In this document: positions 24,341 through 33,786 of the stretch, piece after piece
Layout: the number at the start of each line of letters is the position of its first letter
Position numbering within the stretch: position 1 is the stretch's first letter
Origin: CAUZFZ01 sp963579025
GTDB taxonomy: Bacteria; Planctomycetota; Planctomycetia; Planctomycetales; Planctomycetaceae
Reading direction: 5' to 3'
Length of the DNA: 35,733 nucleotides
Assembly (NCBI GenBank): GCA_963579025.1
Contig: CAUZFZ010000112.1
Coordinates: 1-35,733, forward strand
Notes under the pieces: generated by a model
What the model was told of the DNA's origin: nothing
What the model saw: the letters and a program-made list of their open reading frames with translations, nothing else
Database searches by the model: none
Made by a program: the position numbers and the translations under genes

Positions 24341-25827
24341 CTCCCCTCGTCATCATCATCGCCTACCTGTGCATCCTGCTGGTGCTGGGAGTCAGCTCCA
24401 ATCGACTGTTTAAAGGCACGAGTGTCGACTACCTGCTGGCGAGTCACTCGATCGGCCCGTTCCTGCTGCTGATGTCCCTGTTCGGGACCACGATGACAGC
24501 GTTCTCGCTGGTCGGTTCGACGGGCTATTCCTTCGTGAACGGCATCGGCGTCTACGGCCTGATGGCGTCGTCCAGCGCGCTGCTGCACCCGTTGTGCTTC
24601 TACTTTATCGGACTCAAGGTCTGGTCGCTGGGAAGCAGGTACGGATACACGACACAGATCGAATTCTTCCAGGATCGCCTGGAAAGCCGCCGCATCGCCT
24701 GGGTGCTGTTCCCGGTTGCCGTGGGTCTGATCGTGCCATACGTGCTGATCGGAATCCTCGGCGGCGGCGGCACGATCCAGGCCGTCACAGGAATTCCCGC
24801 CCAATACGGTTCATTGATTATCTGTGGAGTTGTGCTGACTTATGTGTTTGCCGGCGGAATGCGCGGCACGGCCTGGGCCAACGCGTTTCAGACAGTCGTA
24901 TTCATGGGACTGGGGGTGATCACGTTCGTCGTGCTCGTCAAAGGCATGGGTGGAGAAGACAGCTTCATTGGCAGCCTGCAATCAGCCAGTGCGAGCGTTG
25001 ATGTGTCAAAGCTTTCGCGAGTCAACATGCCACACAGCAAGTACATCGCATACCTGCTGATCCCGCTGTCGATTGGTATGTTCCCACACATCTTTCAGCA
25101 CTGGCTGACTGCTCGAAATGCGAACGCTTTCAAGTTGCCGATCATTGCCCATCCCCTGTTCGTGCTGATCGTATGGGCTCCGTGTGTCCTGATTGGAACG
25201 TGGGCCGCTGGTGATGCGCAGATTGTTGACCTCATTGCGAACAAGGAGCTGAAGCCGACCGCCATTCTCGGCTTCCTTGTTAATAAACACTCGGGCGAGA
25301 TTCTGTCGGGGCTGCTCACGGCTGGTGTTCTGGCCGCCATCATGTCGTCGCTCGACAGCCAGTTCCTGTGTCTGGGAACAATGTTCACGAGGGACGTCCT
25401 GGGGCGCCGTGCCTCAGCAGACGGAGACGATGGCAACACAGTGTTGATGGCCCGATCATTCGTCGTTGCGATCGTGGCCGTGTGTTACGGACTCAGTCTG
25501 ATCGCACCGGCAGGAGTGTTCGCACTGGGCATCTGGTGCTTCAGCGGATTCTCAGGTCTGTTCCCGCTGATCGTCGCGGCTTTGTACTGGCGAGGTCTCA
25601 CCAAAGCGGGCGCTTATGCCGCAGTACTGGTCATGGCGGCTCTGTGGTTCTACATGTTCCAGGACTCGGGATTCGGAGCCAATCCGAAGTACAGCCTCTT
25701 CGGTCTGCATCAGGTCGTCGTTCTCGTGGGGGCGACCAGTCTCGCCATGATTCTCGTGTCACTGCTCACTCAGCGACCTTCGCCTGCGACGCTGGAACGT
25801 TTCTTCAACACTGACCGCACACCCTGA
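24337..25827 (+). CDS. Sodium:solute symporter (SSS family)
   Basis: Predicted 496-residue integral membrane protein with about 13 hydrophobic segments. Family marks include GGMRGTAWANAFQTVVFM (about 169-186) and AAIMSSLDSQFLCLG in the second half. It would import a small organic solute using the sodium gradient. The substrate (amino acid, sugar, pantothenate or carboxylate) cannot be read from the sequence. Its ATG overlaps the DUF3311 stop, and an FG-GAP/VCBS gene begins 23 bases after its stop, so these three form an operon. Confidence 0.92.
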   Translation: MTPLVIIIAYLCILLVLGVSSNRLFKGTSVDYLLASHSIGPFLLLMSLFGTTMTAFSLVGSTGYSFVNGIGVYGLMASSSALLHPLCFYFIGLKVWSLGSRYGYTTQIEFFQDRLESRRIAWVLFPVAVGLIVPYVLIGILGGGGTIQAVTGIPAQYGSLIICGVVLTYVFAGGMRGTAWANAFQTVVFMGLGVITFVVLVKGMGGEDSFIGSLQSASASVDVSKLSRVNMPHSKYIAYLLIPLSIGMFPHIFQHWLTARNANAFKLPIIAHPLFVLIVWAPCVLIGTWAAGDAQIVDLIANKELKPTAILGFLVNKHSGEILSGLLTAGVLAAIMSSLDSQFLCLGTMFTRDVLGRRASADGDDGNTVLMARSFVVAIVAVCYGLSLIAPAGVFALGIWCFSGFSGLFPLIVAALYWRGLTKAGAYAAVLVMAALWFYMFQDSGFGANPKYSLFGLHQVVVLVGATSLAMILVSLLTQRPSPATLERFFNTDRTP

Positions 25828-25850
25828 TCATCAACCTGGAGTTGCTCAAC

Positions 25851-27023
25851 ATGCGACAAGACCGTTTCCTGCTGCTGACCTGTGCCATCACGCTGCTTGC
25901 CACCAGGCAGATCACTGCTGCAGATGCCATCTGGAAGAAGCACGTCGTTCACGAAGGTGAGCACTGCAACACCGCTGTCGGTGGCGATTTCACCGGCGAT
26001 GGAAAAACGGACATCATCAGTAACAGTGGTGGCAAGACACGACTGTTCGTAGCCCCGAAATGGACTGAGGTCGTCATCGACGCGGGCGTGGGGCACAACT
26101 TTATTCACAGCGAATCGTTCGACGTTGATGGAGACGGCGATCTGGACTTTATCGGAGCCCGCTACCAGCCCGGACTGGTTGTCTGGCTGGAGAACCCCGG
26201 TAAGTCAGCCACTGCCGGTGCGTGGACGCCGCGTATCGCTGAGCAGGAAGTCAACGGCATACACGGCCTGTTGAAGGGCGATATTGATGGTGATGGCAAA
26301 CTCGATCTACTGGCCAACAGCGGTCAGCCAGTCGGTCCATTCCCCTATTCCGGTGCCTGGCTGAAAGTCCCGAACAACCCGCGTGCGGCGAAGAGCTGGC
26401 ACCGATCCATCTTCGCGCGCCAGGACGCTCCGGGCCTGAGCCACTACATGGGCGTCGGCGACGTCAACGGCGACGGTCGAGCTGACATTGCCATGGGAGC
26501 CAAAGGCGGTGCACAGGACAAATCCGAAATGGGCGAGTGGTTCGCGTGGTGGGAGGCTCCCAAAGACCCGACGCAGCCGTTCACGAAACACATGCTGCCT
26601 GGCACACACCCCGGAGCGACCAACATTCAACAGGCCGACGTCAACGGTGACGGCCGGGTCGACTTCATTGCTTCGCGCGGCCATGGTCACGGAGTCATCT
26701 GGTTCGAGCATCCGGCGGACAGTGCTGATGAATGGCCCATCCACGACATCAACCCAGACTTGGAATTCCCGCACTGCCTGCAGGTGGTCGACATGGACGG
26801 TGATGGCGACATCGACGCCGCGACCTGCGCCTATGGAAGCCAGATCGCCGCGTGGTTCGAAAACGATGGCAAGGGTCAGTTTAAGACTCACATCGTGGCG
26901 AAGGAACAGGCCGCCTACGACATCCGCGCCACCGACATTGATGTCGACGGAGACCTCGACCTGCTGATTGCCGGACAGAAGAGCCAGAACGTCGTGTGGT
27001 ACGAGAATCCCCGCGTCAGATGA
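25851..27023 (+). CDS. Exported FG-GAP/VCBS repeat protein
   Basis: Predicted 390-residue protein with a signal peptide (MRQDRFLLLTCAITLLATRQITA, cleavage before ADA). At least six Asp-rich loops (for example DVDGDGDLDF, DIDGDGKLDL, DVNGDGRADI, DVNGDGRVDF, DMDGDGDIDA, DIDVDGDLDL) mark integrin-like FG-GAP/VCBS blades that probably bind calcium and form a beta propeller. GGAG 9 bases before ATG 25851 decides the start over TTG 25842. It follows the symporter by 23 bases. It may bind glycans or surfaces that supply the imported solute; this link is an inference. Confidence 0.88.
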   Translation: MRQDRFLLLTCAITLLATRQITAADAIWKKHVVHEGEHCNTAVGGDFTGDGKTDIISNSGGKTRLFVAPKWTEVVIDAGVGHNFIHSESFDVDGDGDLDFIGARYQPGLVVWLENPGKSATAGAWTPRIAEQEVNGIHGLLKGDIDGDGKLDLLANSGQPVGPFPYSGAWLKVPNNPRAAKSWHRSIFARQDAPGLSHYMGVGDVNGDGRADIAMGAKGGAQDKSEMGEWFAWWEAPKDPTQPFTKHMLPGTHPGATNIQQADVNGDGRVDFIASRGHGHGVIWFEHPADSADEWPIHDINPDLEFPHCLQVVDMDGDGDIDAATCAYGSQIAAWFENDGKGQFKTHIVAKEQAAYDIRATDIDVDGDLDLLIAGQKSQNVVWYENPRVR

Positions 27024-27128
27024 CTTTCCTGATGAATTTGTATTCCGTTCTGGCCCTGGCCTGACGCCACGCGTGCCGGTACTTGTCGCGATCCATGTGG
27101 TCGTTCTTTCCGGAATTCGGAGATCCAA

Positions 27129-28448
27129 ATGCCGTCGAAAACCAGTGACGATCAGAGTGGTACGCACGGAGTGCCTGGACTCAGTCGGCGGAAGAAGACT
27201 GTTTTTCGGATCGCTGCACTCCTGCTGGTATACATGTCTGCCGAGGTAATCGCGTGGGTCGCTGCACACGCACAGGTCACCGATGGTGCCCGAGGCCTGC
27301 GGACGAGACTGCTTGCCATCTCATCAAGCGACTTAAACTATGCAGAGGTTGACTCCAAATTCGAGGTCATCCACCCGTATCTCGGGTATGTGATGCACGT
27401 CAACAATCCCAACTACAGTATTGAGGGCACGCAGCGATTTTCCGTCACCGATTTCGGTTTTTACGATTCAGCCTCACCGATCCGAACACGCTCGCCTGAT
27501 AAACTGATCGTCGGAATCACGGGCGGTTCAGTCGCTCACAACTTTTCCGTGTTGTCGAGCGACGAATTCTCGCTGGCTCTGGCAAACCGGTTCCCTGCGC
27601 GAGAGATCGAGTTTGTGCGACTGGCGCTGTCTGGATTCAAACAGCCGCAGCAACTGATGTCCCTCAATTATGTTTTGTCGCTTGGTGGGGAATTCGATGT
27701 TGTTATCAACATTGACGGCTGGAATGAAATTGCACTTCCAGGACCGGAAAATGTCGCGTCTGACGTCTTCGCCGCATTTCCCCGTTCGTGGCATCTACGT
27801 ACGGTGACTGGTAATGACACGCAGGCACTTCGCAAGATCGGGTACATTGCTTACTGCCGCGAACAACGTCGTGAACTCGCTGTTCAAGTCACGCCATGGC
27901 GCTGGTCGCCGATCGCATTGCTCACGTGGAGTTTTCGGAATTCACTGATCGAGCAACGTACGCTGCAGGGACAGAAGGAACTGCACGGTATGGAGGACCT
28001 GCGACATCGGTTCTGTTCCAGCGGGCCATCAGAGACCTTTGAGTCCGACGACGAAATGTATGCGCGTCTGGCGGAAATCTGGGCTGACCGTTCGCTGCAG
28101 ATGCATCGCCTGTGCGAAGCCAATGAGATTGAGTATTACCATTTTCTTCAGCCATCGCCTGATTATCCTCCCCAGGATGAATCAGATGATTCCGACGAAT
28201 CGGCAGCCAATGGCTACGCTTTGAGCGTGAGGCGAGCGTATCCGATGCTCCAGGTCCACGGTGAGAGCCTTCAGGATCTGGGCGTTCGATACTTCGACAT
28301 GACAGACGTTTTCAACAGTTTCGACGGATTTGCGTTCGTCGATAGCATTCATTTCAACAAACTCGCGAACGACCATTTTGCAGAACGGATCGGTGCCCAT
28401 GTTGTCGCGCACGTGACAGCGACACCAGTTGGACGCAACGGAAAGTAA
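27129..28448 (+). CDS. SGNH/GDSL hydrolase-like membrane-anchored protein
   Basis: Predicted 439-residue protein. A transmembrane helix lies at about 26-48 (FRIAALLLVYMSAEVIAWVA), then an SGNH-like region: GGSVAH (about 132-137, block I with Ser134), NIDGWNE (about 194-200, block III-like) and DSIHF (405-409, Asp/His pair). A catalytic Ser-Asp-His arrangement is therefore plausible, with Ser134, Asp405 and His408. These proteins act as O-acetyl or ester hydrolases or transferases on surface polysaccharides. GGAG 6 bases before the ATG supports the start. The next gene, a broken membrane protein, follows by 39 bases, so the pair may be co-transcribed. Confidence 0.75.
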   Translation: MPSKTSDDQSGTHGVPGLSRRKKTVFRIAALLLVYMSAEVIAWVAAHAQVTDGARGLRTRLLAISSSDLNYAEVDSKFEVIHPYLGYVMHVNNPNYSIEGTQRFSVTDFGFYDSASPIRTRSPDKLIVGITGGSVAHNFSVLSSDEFSLALANRFPAREIEFVRLALSGFKQPQQLMSLNYVLSLGGEFDVVINIDGWNEIALPGPENVASDVFAAFPRSWHLRTVTGNDTQALRKIGYIAYCREQRRELAVQVTPWRWSPIALLTWSFRNSLIEQRTLQGQKELHGMEDLRHRFCSSGPSETFESDDEMYARLAEIWADRSLQMHRLCEANEIEYYHFLQPSPDYPPQDESDDSDESAANGYALSVRRAYPMLQVHGESLQDLGVRYFDMTDVFNSFDGFAFVDSIHFNKLANDHFAERIGAHVVAHVTATPVGRNGK

Positions 28449-28487
28449 CTCCCGGTTCCCCTCTCGCTCCGAGTCCACTGGAACGTG

Positions 28488-29709
28488 ATGAAACTCGCCA
28501 TTCATACTGCACTTCGGGCCGGTGTCGTTGTCGGCATTGTCGTGTCGGCCGTCGTCTGGATGTTGCCAGTCGAACTCGCAGTGGATCTGGCAGTCAGTTG
28601 GTCAACCGGGTCAACACTTGCAGAATTCGAGCGAGCAGAACGCGCTGAAGCAGTCTGGATGTTGTGCCGCGCGGCAGGTCCATTGCTACTGATTAGCTCG
28701 CTTGTCGCCAAGCGTCGCGGCCACGCAATTCTCGCCGCGCAGGAACTGATCAAGGGCTGGCGTGAGGCAACCACAGTGACCGAGTCCATCAAATGCTCCA
28801 CTCCAGATGCACCTGTCGGAACGAGTCGCTCACTGACGACACTGGTTCGCATGTGCGTGCTGTCGTCGATCGGACTTGCTGTCCTGCATGCCGGGGCCTG
28901 CCTGGGAAGACGCATCGAGGACTGGCCCGTCTATCGACTGAATTCGGGGCACACGGTTCTGCCCAACATCAGTCAACAGAATCGAGACGTCATTCACTAT
29001 TTACAATCGGTGACTCCGTCCGATTGTCGACTGTTCGTGATCATCGATCAGAAGCTCTATTTCCTGAGCTACTACGTATTGCCGCGACGGGTTTTCCATC
29101 TTACGCACCCCAACGCCGAATTCAGAATCCCCGCAGGCTACGGCGCTCACACGATACCAACGCTGTTGGAAGTAGACGAGCCAGGTCGCGCAACGCCATG
29201 GAGACGGCGCGTTACGCCAGATACTCGGAATCGTCCTGTTTGCCGGGCTGGCCCTGGCGCTAATTGGCCCATGGGCCTGGCACCGAAGTCATCCGCCAGA
29301 GTTTGAGGACATGCGTTACCTGGATCGGCTCTCGTGGTCTCGATTGGCGGGCGAGGTCCACACACTGACCTGGTCCATACCGCATGTTGCCTTCCGGATG
29401 TTCGTCGAGGCGCCACGGTGGGGAATTCACTGGTGGGTGGCGGTCGCGGCCATCATCACTCGTCCACGTCGGTTGCTGGACCGACCTCAGATGCTGCTGG
29501 CCATCGACTTCGTGGGTGCCATAGCGGCCTTTCTGGTCGCGGGCATGCTTGCGCCAATGCCCTATCAGGAGCACCTGGGCAATTCATCTCACCGGTTTCT
29601 GATGCAATTAACTCCGGTGTCAATTCTGTTGATCATCGGCCAGTGGGGAATTGCCTCCAAACCGAAGCCAATGGATACAGTGCAGACAGAAATAGATCAC
29701 CAGAGCTGA
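28488..29709 (+). pseudogene. Multi-spanning membrane protein broken by a one-base frameshift
   Basis: The first frame (28488-29306) encodes three transmembrane segments and a periplasmic-looking domain (RDVIHYLQSVTPSDCRLFVIIDQ) before turning into nonsense. A second frame, open from 29176 to 29709, continues with a transmembrane helix (ILGIVLFAGLALALIGPW), two more membrane segments and the tail motif GNSSHRFLMQLTP. Removing one C of CC at 29181-29182 joins them as LLEVDEQVAQRHGDGAL, giving about 406 residues. The intact protein would resemble polytopic GT-C-like membrane proteins of surface glycan genes, consistent with the SGNH-like neighbour. Either the gene is decayed, the assembly has an error, or the frame is recoded; the first two are likelier. 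The ATG at 28488 has GGAAC upstream, preferred over GTG 28485. Confidence 0.7.
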
Positions 29710-29764
29710 GGTGCCCATCAGCCGCGATTCGCGGGTACGCCAGCATTGCCAGGCAAATAGAAAA

Positions 29765-29790
29765 GCCCCCGCCTGCGAACAGACGGGGGC
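29765..29790 (-). terminator. Intrinsic terminator after the Gfo/Idh/MocA gene
   Basis: An 11-bp stem with one mismatch (GCCCCCGCCTG 29765-29775 against CAGACGGGGGC 29780-29790) and the loop CGAA lies 24 bases past the - strand stop at 29814. On the - strand TTTT follows the stem, so it fits Rho-independent termination of that gene. Confidence 0.8.
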
Positions 29791-29813
29791 CTGGGTTTGC
29801 ATCTCGACTCGCG

Positions 29814-31154
29814 TCAAACGCGGTGAATCTCGAATCCCTCGCGTGGCGTGCGAGCGAAGAATTCGGCAGCCTCTGAGTCGCCAGTGATCTCTTCCTTCTT
29901 CGGATCCCAGTTGATCTTCCGACCAAGACGTGCCGCGATCGCGGTCAGGTGGCAGGTATTCATGGCCTGCACGTGCGAGAACACGTCGGACAACGTCAGA
30001 CCGCCTTCCTGAATGCAGCGGTAGAAGTTGTTCTTGTGACCTTCCGGCTGCTTGCCTTTGTACAGCCGCGTCTGGTCCTCAATCGTGTACTCGTCCTTGT
30101 CCCAGTTCTCTTCGATCGGTGTGCCGGAGATCTTGCCACGGTTGACGAACAGGCGACCCTTGGAGCCCTCGAACAGGATGCCGTTGTCGCCACGGCTGGT
30201 GACGTGCATTTCGATTCCGTTCTCGTACTTGCAGATCACATTGAAGTCGTTCGACGTGTTGTAGCTGTCGTCTTTCGTCGCCCAGCCGTTCTCGTAGGGA
30301 ACCGGGTGCTTGGCGTCGGTGCCGTCAATCGAGACTGGCCCCTGGCCTTCTTCGTGCTGGTTGATTGCCCAGGTCGCGATGTCGACGTGGTGAGCACCCC
30401 AGTCGGTGAACTTGCCACCCGAGTACTCGTACCACCAGCGGAACTGATAGTGGCAGCGTTTCTCGCGGTAATCGACCTTCGGGGCCTGGCCAAGCCACAT
30501 GTTCCAGTCGAGGTGCTCCGGAACATCCGCGACTTCGAACGGTCCACCGGTCGGGCTGCCGTTGATGCCCACGGTGATCTTGCTGATGTCGCCCAGCAGA
30601 CCCTTCTGCACCATGTTGACCGCCCGCATGAACTTGTTGCGGTCGGATCGCTGCTGAGTCCCGATCAGAAACGCCTGCTTGTTGTACTTCTTCGCGGCGT
30701 TGCGGATGAGCTGATTCTCTTCGAGTGTCAGCGTCAGCGGCTTCTGACAGAACACGTGCTTGCCGGCTTCCAGAGCTTCAATCGCAATCTTGATATGCCA
30801 GTGATCCGGCGTCACCACGCTGACGACCTCGATGTCCTCGCGTTCCAGTACTTTGCGGTAGTCGCCGTAGACATCGGCCTTGCCCTTGCCGATCTGATCG
30901 TGATTCTTCGCGCGATTGGCATGATTTGAATCGACATCGCACACCGCAATGACGTTGCCGAATCCGGCGTGTCCGCGAGCGTCTCCGGTACCCATGCTGC
31001 CGACGCCGATACAACCGATATTCGGGCGATCGTTGGCTGAGTAATTCGCGAATGCCGGCTGGCTCCACGCAAAGTACGGAGTGGCCGTGGCGGCAGCCGC
31101 CAGAGCGGACGTGCTCTTCAGGAAGTCGCGACGTGAGGTCTGATGCTGAGTCAT
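29814..31154 (-). CDS. Tat-exported Gfo/Idh/MocA family oxidoreductase
   Basis: Predicted 446-residue protein. The leader SRRDFLKSTSALAAAAT (7-23) is a twin-arginine signal. The mature part has a Rossmann NAD-binding motif GVGSMG (50-55) with acidic DVD after the next strand, the catalytic-type Lys in QKP (137-139; many family members have EKP), and GGKFTDWGAHHVDIATW in the C-terminal domain. Such proteins bind NAD(P) before export and act on sugars or glycosides in the periplasm. They are greatly expanded in planctomycetes. The substrate is unknown. The ATG is preceded by GGGA. A terminator follows the stop. Confidence 0.93.
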   Translation of the reverse strand: MTQHQTSRRDFLKSTSALAAAATATPYFAWSQPAFANYSANDRPNIGCIGVGSMGTGDARGHAGFGNVIAVCDVDSNHANRAKNHDQIGKGKADVYGDYRKVLEREDIEVVSVVTPDHWHIKIAIEALEAGKHVFCQKPLTLTLEENQLIRNAAKKYNKQAFLIGTQQRSDRNKFMRAVNMVQKGLLGDISKITVGINGSPTGGPFEVADVPEHLDWNMWLGQAPKVDYREKRCHYQFRWWYEYSGGKFTDWGAHHVDIATWAINQHEEGQGPVSIDGTDAKHPVPYENGWATKDDSYNTSNDFNVICKYENGIEMHVTSRGDNGILFEGSKGRLFVNRGKISGTPIEENWDKDEYTIEDQTRLYKGKQPEGHKNNFYRCIQEGGLTLSDVFSHVQAMNTCHLTAIAARLGRKINWDPKKEEITGDSEAAEFFARTPREGFEIHRV

Positions 31155-31339
31155 GAAGTTTTCCCGTTACTGAGGGGGATGGCAGAGAACCAGCCAGGTT
31201 GGGCCAGTCGGATCGGTCGGAAACGACGGTCGAAGCAGACCAGGATACTGCGTCCGCGCCCGGTCTTCCAGGCAACGTGTCCCGCCACCCACCTCATTAC
31301 CAAAGACCTCGCTCTCAGTATTCGCCTGGAAAACGTCGG
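31155..31339. other. Intergenic region upstream of the Tat oxidoreductase
   Basis: About 185 bases between the divergent oxidoreductase gene (-) and an outer-membrane-protein remnant (+). The frame on + is open from 31199 but its first 45 codons (GLPGNVSRHPPHYQ type) look non-coding. No promoter pair or RNA gene is supported. Confidence 0.4.
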
Positions 31340-31588
31340 AAGGCCAACTACGACGGTGCGGACGCGATGACTCCCGATGGCCTGATCAGCACCAACGTCG
31401 AATCATTCCGTGGTGGATACTCATTGAACCTGGGTCTGGGTGTGGCCGCGCTGTTGGGCGACGGGCACCTGTTGAACGCCGAGTTCGTGCCGACGCTCTA
31501 TCAGGACCTCGACGGCATTCAGCTTGAAACCGACTGGTCATTCAATCGTGAGCTGGTCCCGAGGAATCTGATCTGGTTCCATGCCTGA
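31340..31588 (+). pseudogene. Decayed 3' end of an outer-membrane protein gene
   Basis: About 82 codons in one frame encode KANYDGADAMTPDGL, then VESFRGGYSLNLGLGVAALL, then DGHLLNAEFVPTLYQDLDG and LETDWSF. This alternation of beta strands and the YQxxDGxQLETDWS motif resemble C-termini of planctomycete beta-barrel proteins. No signal peptide or full barrel lies upstream, and the frame ends in an atypical tail after DWSF. It is therefore best read as a remnant; a small real gene from ATG 31367 (73 residues) is less likely. Confidence 0.42.
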
Positions 31589-31659
31589 CGATGCTCCCGC
31601 AGCATGCAATCCTGCGGTAACCTGTGGTCTTCAGCACCAGCCACAGAGCGGGGAGATTC

Positions 31660-33045
31660 ATGTCTGGCGAGAACCCTCACGGCGTCTGCATCGCCGCGTT
31701 GCGGACGACGTTCGGTGAGCGAGTCACGACGGATGTCGAGATTCGCAACGAGCATGCGAAGGACTCGGCCCATCACCAGCCGCAGCGACCAGATGCGGTT
31801 GTCTTTCCGCAGTCCAACGAAGAAACCGCCGCGTGCGTGCGGACCTGTGCCGAACACGGCTGCCCGATCATACCGTTCGGAACGGGCACGGCTGTTGAGG
31901 GCGGAGTCGTCGCGACGCGTGGCGGTGTGACCGTCGATGTGCGACGCATGAACCAGATCCTGCGAGTCAGTGTGCCGGACATGGACGTGTCGGTTCAGGC
32001 GGGCGTGACTCGTTTACAACTCAATCAGCATCTCGCCCAGGAACACACGGGTCTGCACTTTCCCGTCGATCCCGGTGCCGATGCTTCACTGGCCGGAATG
32101 GCGGCAACACGAGCTTCGGGGACGGCCGCCGTACGGTACGGCACGATGCGGGAAAACGTGATGGGGCTGACCGCCGTCCTGGCCGATGGGCGGATCATTC
32201 AAACCGGTGGCCGGGCCAGGAAGTCGTCCGCCGGCTATGACCTGACACATCTGTTTGTGGGCTCCGAGGGCACACTGGGGATCATCACGGAAGTCACGCT
32301 GAAACTTGCACCCATCCCCGAAGCAGTGTCCGCGGCCGTTTGTGCATTCGACTCGATCGATGCCGCTGTCGGAGCAGCGATCGACGTTCTTTCCGCGGCG
32401 ATTCCGGTAGCCCGACTTGAATTGCTGGATGAAATCCAGATGGACGCCATCAACCGGTATTCGGGACTGACCTACGAAACCACGCCGACTCTGTTCTTCG
32501 AATTTCACGGCAGTGATGCCGGCGTCACCGAACACGCCGAGCGGACGCGTGCGATTCTGGAACGGCACGGCGTCCGCAACTTTCAATGGGCCAGCGGTGA
32601 AGGCGAACGCGATCGTCTCTGGGAAGCCCGATACAACAGCTACTACTCCATAATTGCATTGCGGGATGGAGCGATCGGCTACGTCACGGATGTATGCGTC
32701 CCGATCAGTCAGCTCGCCGAGTGTATCCGGCTTGCGAAAGACGACATTCGCGACTGCCCGATTCCCGCACCGCTGTTCGGACATGTTGGCGACGGAAATT
32801 TTCATGTGGTCTTCCCGATCATGCCTGGTGACGAGTCCGAGCTGAAACTGGTTCAGGGCCTCAGCCACAGAATCACTGAACACGCACTCGCACTGGGCGG
32901 CACCTGCACGGGCGAGCACGGAATTGGAATCGGAAAAATACAGGCTCTACGCGACGAACACGGTGCCGGAGTTGATGTCATGCGCGCGATTAAGACGGCT
33001 CTGGACCCGCAGAATCTGATGAATCCCGGGAAGCTGTTCGGGTAA
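31660..33045 (+). CDS. FAD-linked D-lactate/glycolate dehydrogenase (GlcD type)
   Basis: Predicted 461-residue protein. The PCMH-type FAD-binding domain spans about 35-215: IIPFGTGTAVEGG, HFPVDPGADASLAGMAAT and FVGSEGTLGIITEV. The C-terminal FAD-linked oxidase domain has GHVGDGNFHVV and GTCTGEHGIG, the histidine motifs of D-lactate dehydrogenase/GlcD enzymes. It would oxidise D-2-hydroxy acids to 2-oxo acids and pass electrons to the respiratory chain. No glcE/glcF subunits are adjacent, so the single-subunit Dld type is likelier than a glycolate oxidase complex. GGGGAG four to five bases before ATG 31660 decides the start over the frame to 31624. The next gene lies 74 bases downstream. Confidence 0.93.
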   Translation: MSGENPHGVCIAALRTTFGERVTTDVEIRNEHAKDSAHHQPQRPDAVVFPQSNEETAACVRTCAEHGCPIIPFGTGTAVEGGVVATRGGVTVDVRRMNQILRVSVPDMDVSVQAGVTRLQLNQHLAQEHTGLHFPVDPGADASLAGMAATRASGTAAVRYGTMRENVMGLTAVLADGRIIQTGGRARKSSAGYDLTHLFVGSEGTLGIITEVTLKLAPIPEAVSAAVCAFDSIDAAVGAAIDVLSAAIPVARLELLDEIQMDAINRYSGLTYETTPTLFFEFHGSDAGVTEHAERTRAILERHGVRNFQWASGEGERDRLWEARYNSYYSIIALRDGAIGYVTDVCVPISQLAECIRLAKDDIRDCPIPAPLFGHVGDGNFHVVFPIMPGDESELKLVQGLSHRITEHALALGGTCTGEHGIGIGKIQALRDEHGAGVDVMRAIKTALDPQNLMNPGKLFG

Positions 33046-33119
33046 CTGGAGTCTCTCAGCGACACCCGCTATGTTCGCGCTGACACATTTTCTTACATCA
33101 GGACAGAGGAGGGTCCCGG

Positions 33120-33749
33120 ATGGCCACGACGCCCGACACGACCAACACAATGAGCCCGGCCGAGCTAAAGAATCAAATCCGAAAGCAGGCGCACGAGAAC
33201 CGCCGCAACCAGGCCGACAAAGACGATTTGAGCGTATTGATCGTCGAGAAATTCATGCAGTCGTCCGAGTTTCAACGGGCGGAAACCGTCATGTTTTACG
33301 TCGACGTCCGGGCGGAAGTCCGTACGCGACATGCACTTCCAGCAGCCCTCGAATCCGGCAAGACAATCATCGTGCCGTGGTGCAACGCTGACGGTGAACT
33401 GGAGCTGTTCCGTCTGGAATCGATGAACGAGCTGGAAATCGGGATGTACAGCATCCTCGAGCCAAAGCAGGAGTTGCGTCAGCTTCCCGAGAAAAACGTC
33501 CTGCCCCAGGACCTCGATCTGATCATGGTCCCCGGTGTCGCGTTCGACAGTCGCGGTGGCCGGACCGGACATGGCAAGGGTTACTACGACAAGCTGCTGG
33601 AACACGCGCATCCCGACTGCCCGCTGATCGCTCTGGCGTTCGAGTGCCAGATGTTTCCGGAAATCCCGATGCAGGAACACGACATCTTCATGGACCGGGT
33701 CATCACCGAATCGGCGATCTACGACGGGGCGGGACGCGAAACCACCTGA
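33120..33749 (+). CDS. 5-formyltetrahydrofolate cyclo-ligase
   Basis: Predicted 209-residue cytoplasmic enzyme that converts 5-formyl-THF to 5,10-methenyl-THF with ATP. The N-terminal helix contains KNQIRKQAHENRR, the substrate region has MFYVDVRAEV, and the ATP-binding motif GRTGHGKGYYDKLL lies near residue 147. The length is typical of the family with a slightly extended N-terminus. GAGGAGGG six bases before the ATG is a strong ribosome site. It follows the D-lactate dehydrogenase gene but has no obvious pathway link to it. Confidence 0.93.
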   Translation: MATTPDTTNTMSPAELKNQIRKQAHENRRNQADKDDLSVLIVEKFMQSSEFQRAETVMFYVDVRAEVRTRHALPAALESGKTIIVPWCNADGELELFRLESMNELEIGMYSILEPKQELRQLPEKNVLPQDLDLIMVPGVAFDSRGGRTGHGKGYYDKLLEHAHPDCPLIALAFECQMFPEIPMQEHDIFMDRVITESAIYDGAGRETT

Positions 33750-33786
33750 CCTGAAGGCCGCAGTCAAACCGATGCGACGTAGAGTT

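Noticed and set aside
29949..30929. 326-codon + strand frame opposite the Gfo/Idh/MocA gene
   Set aside because: Antisense shadow rich in Val/Asp; the - strand gene has unmistakable Tat and Rossmann motifs.
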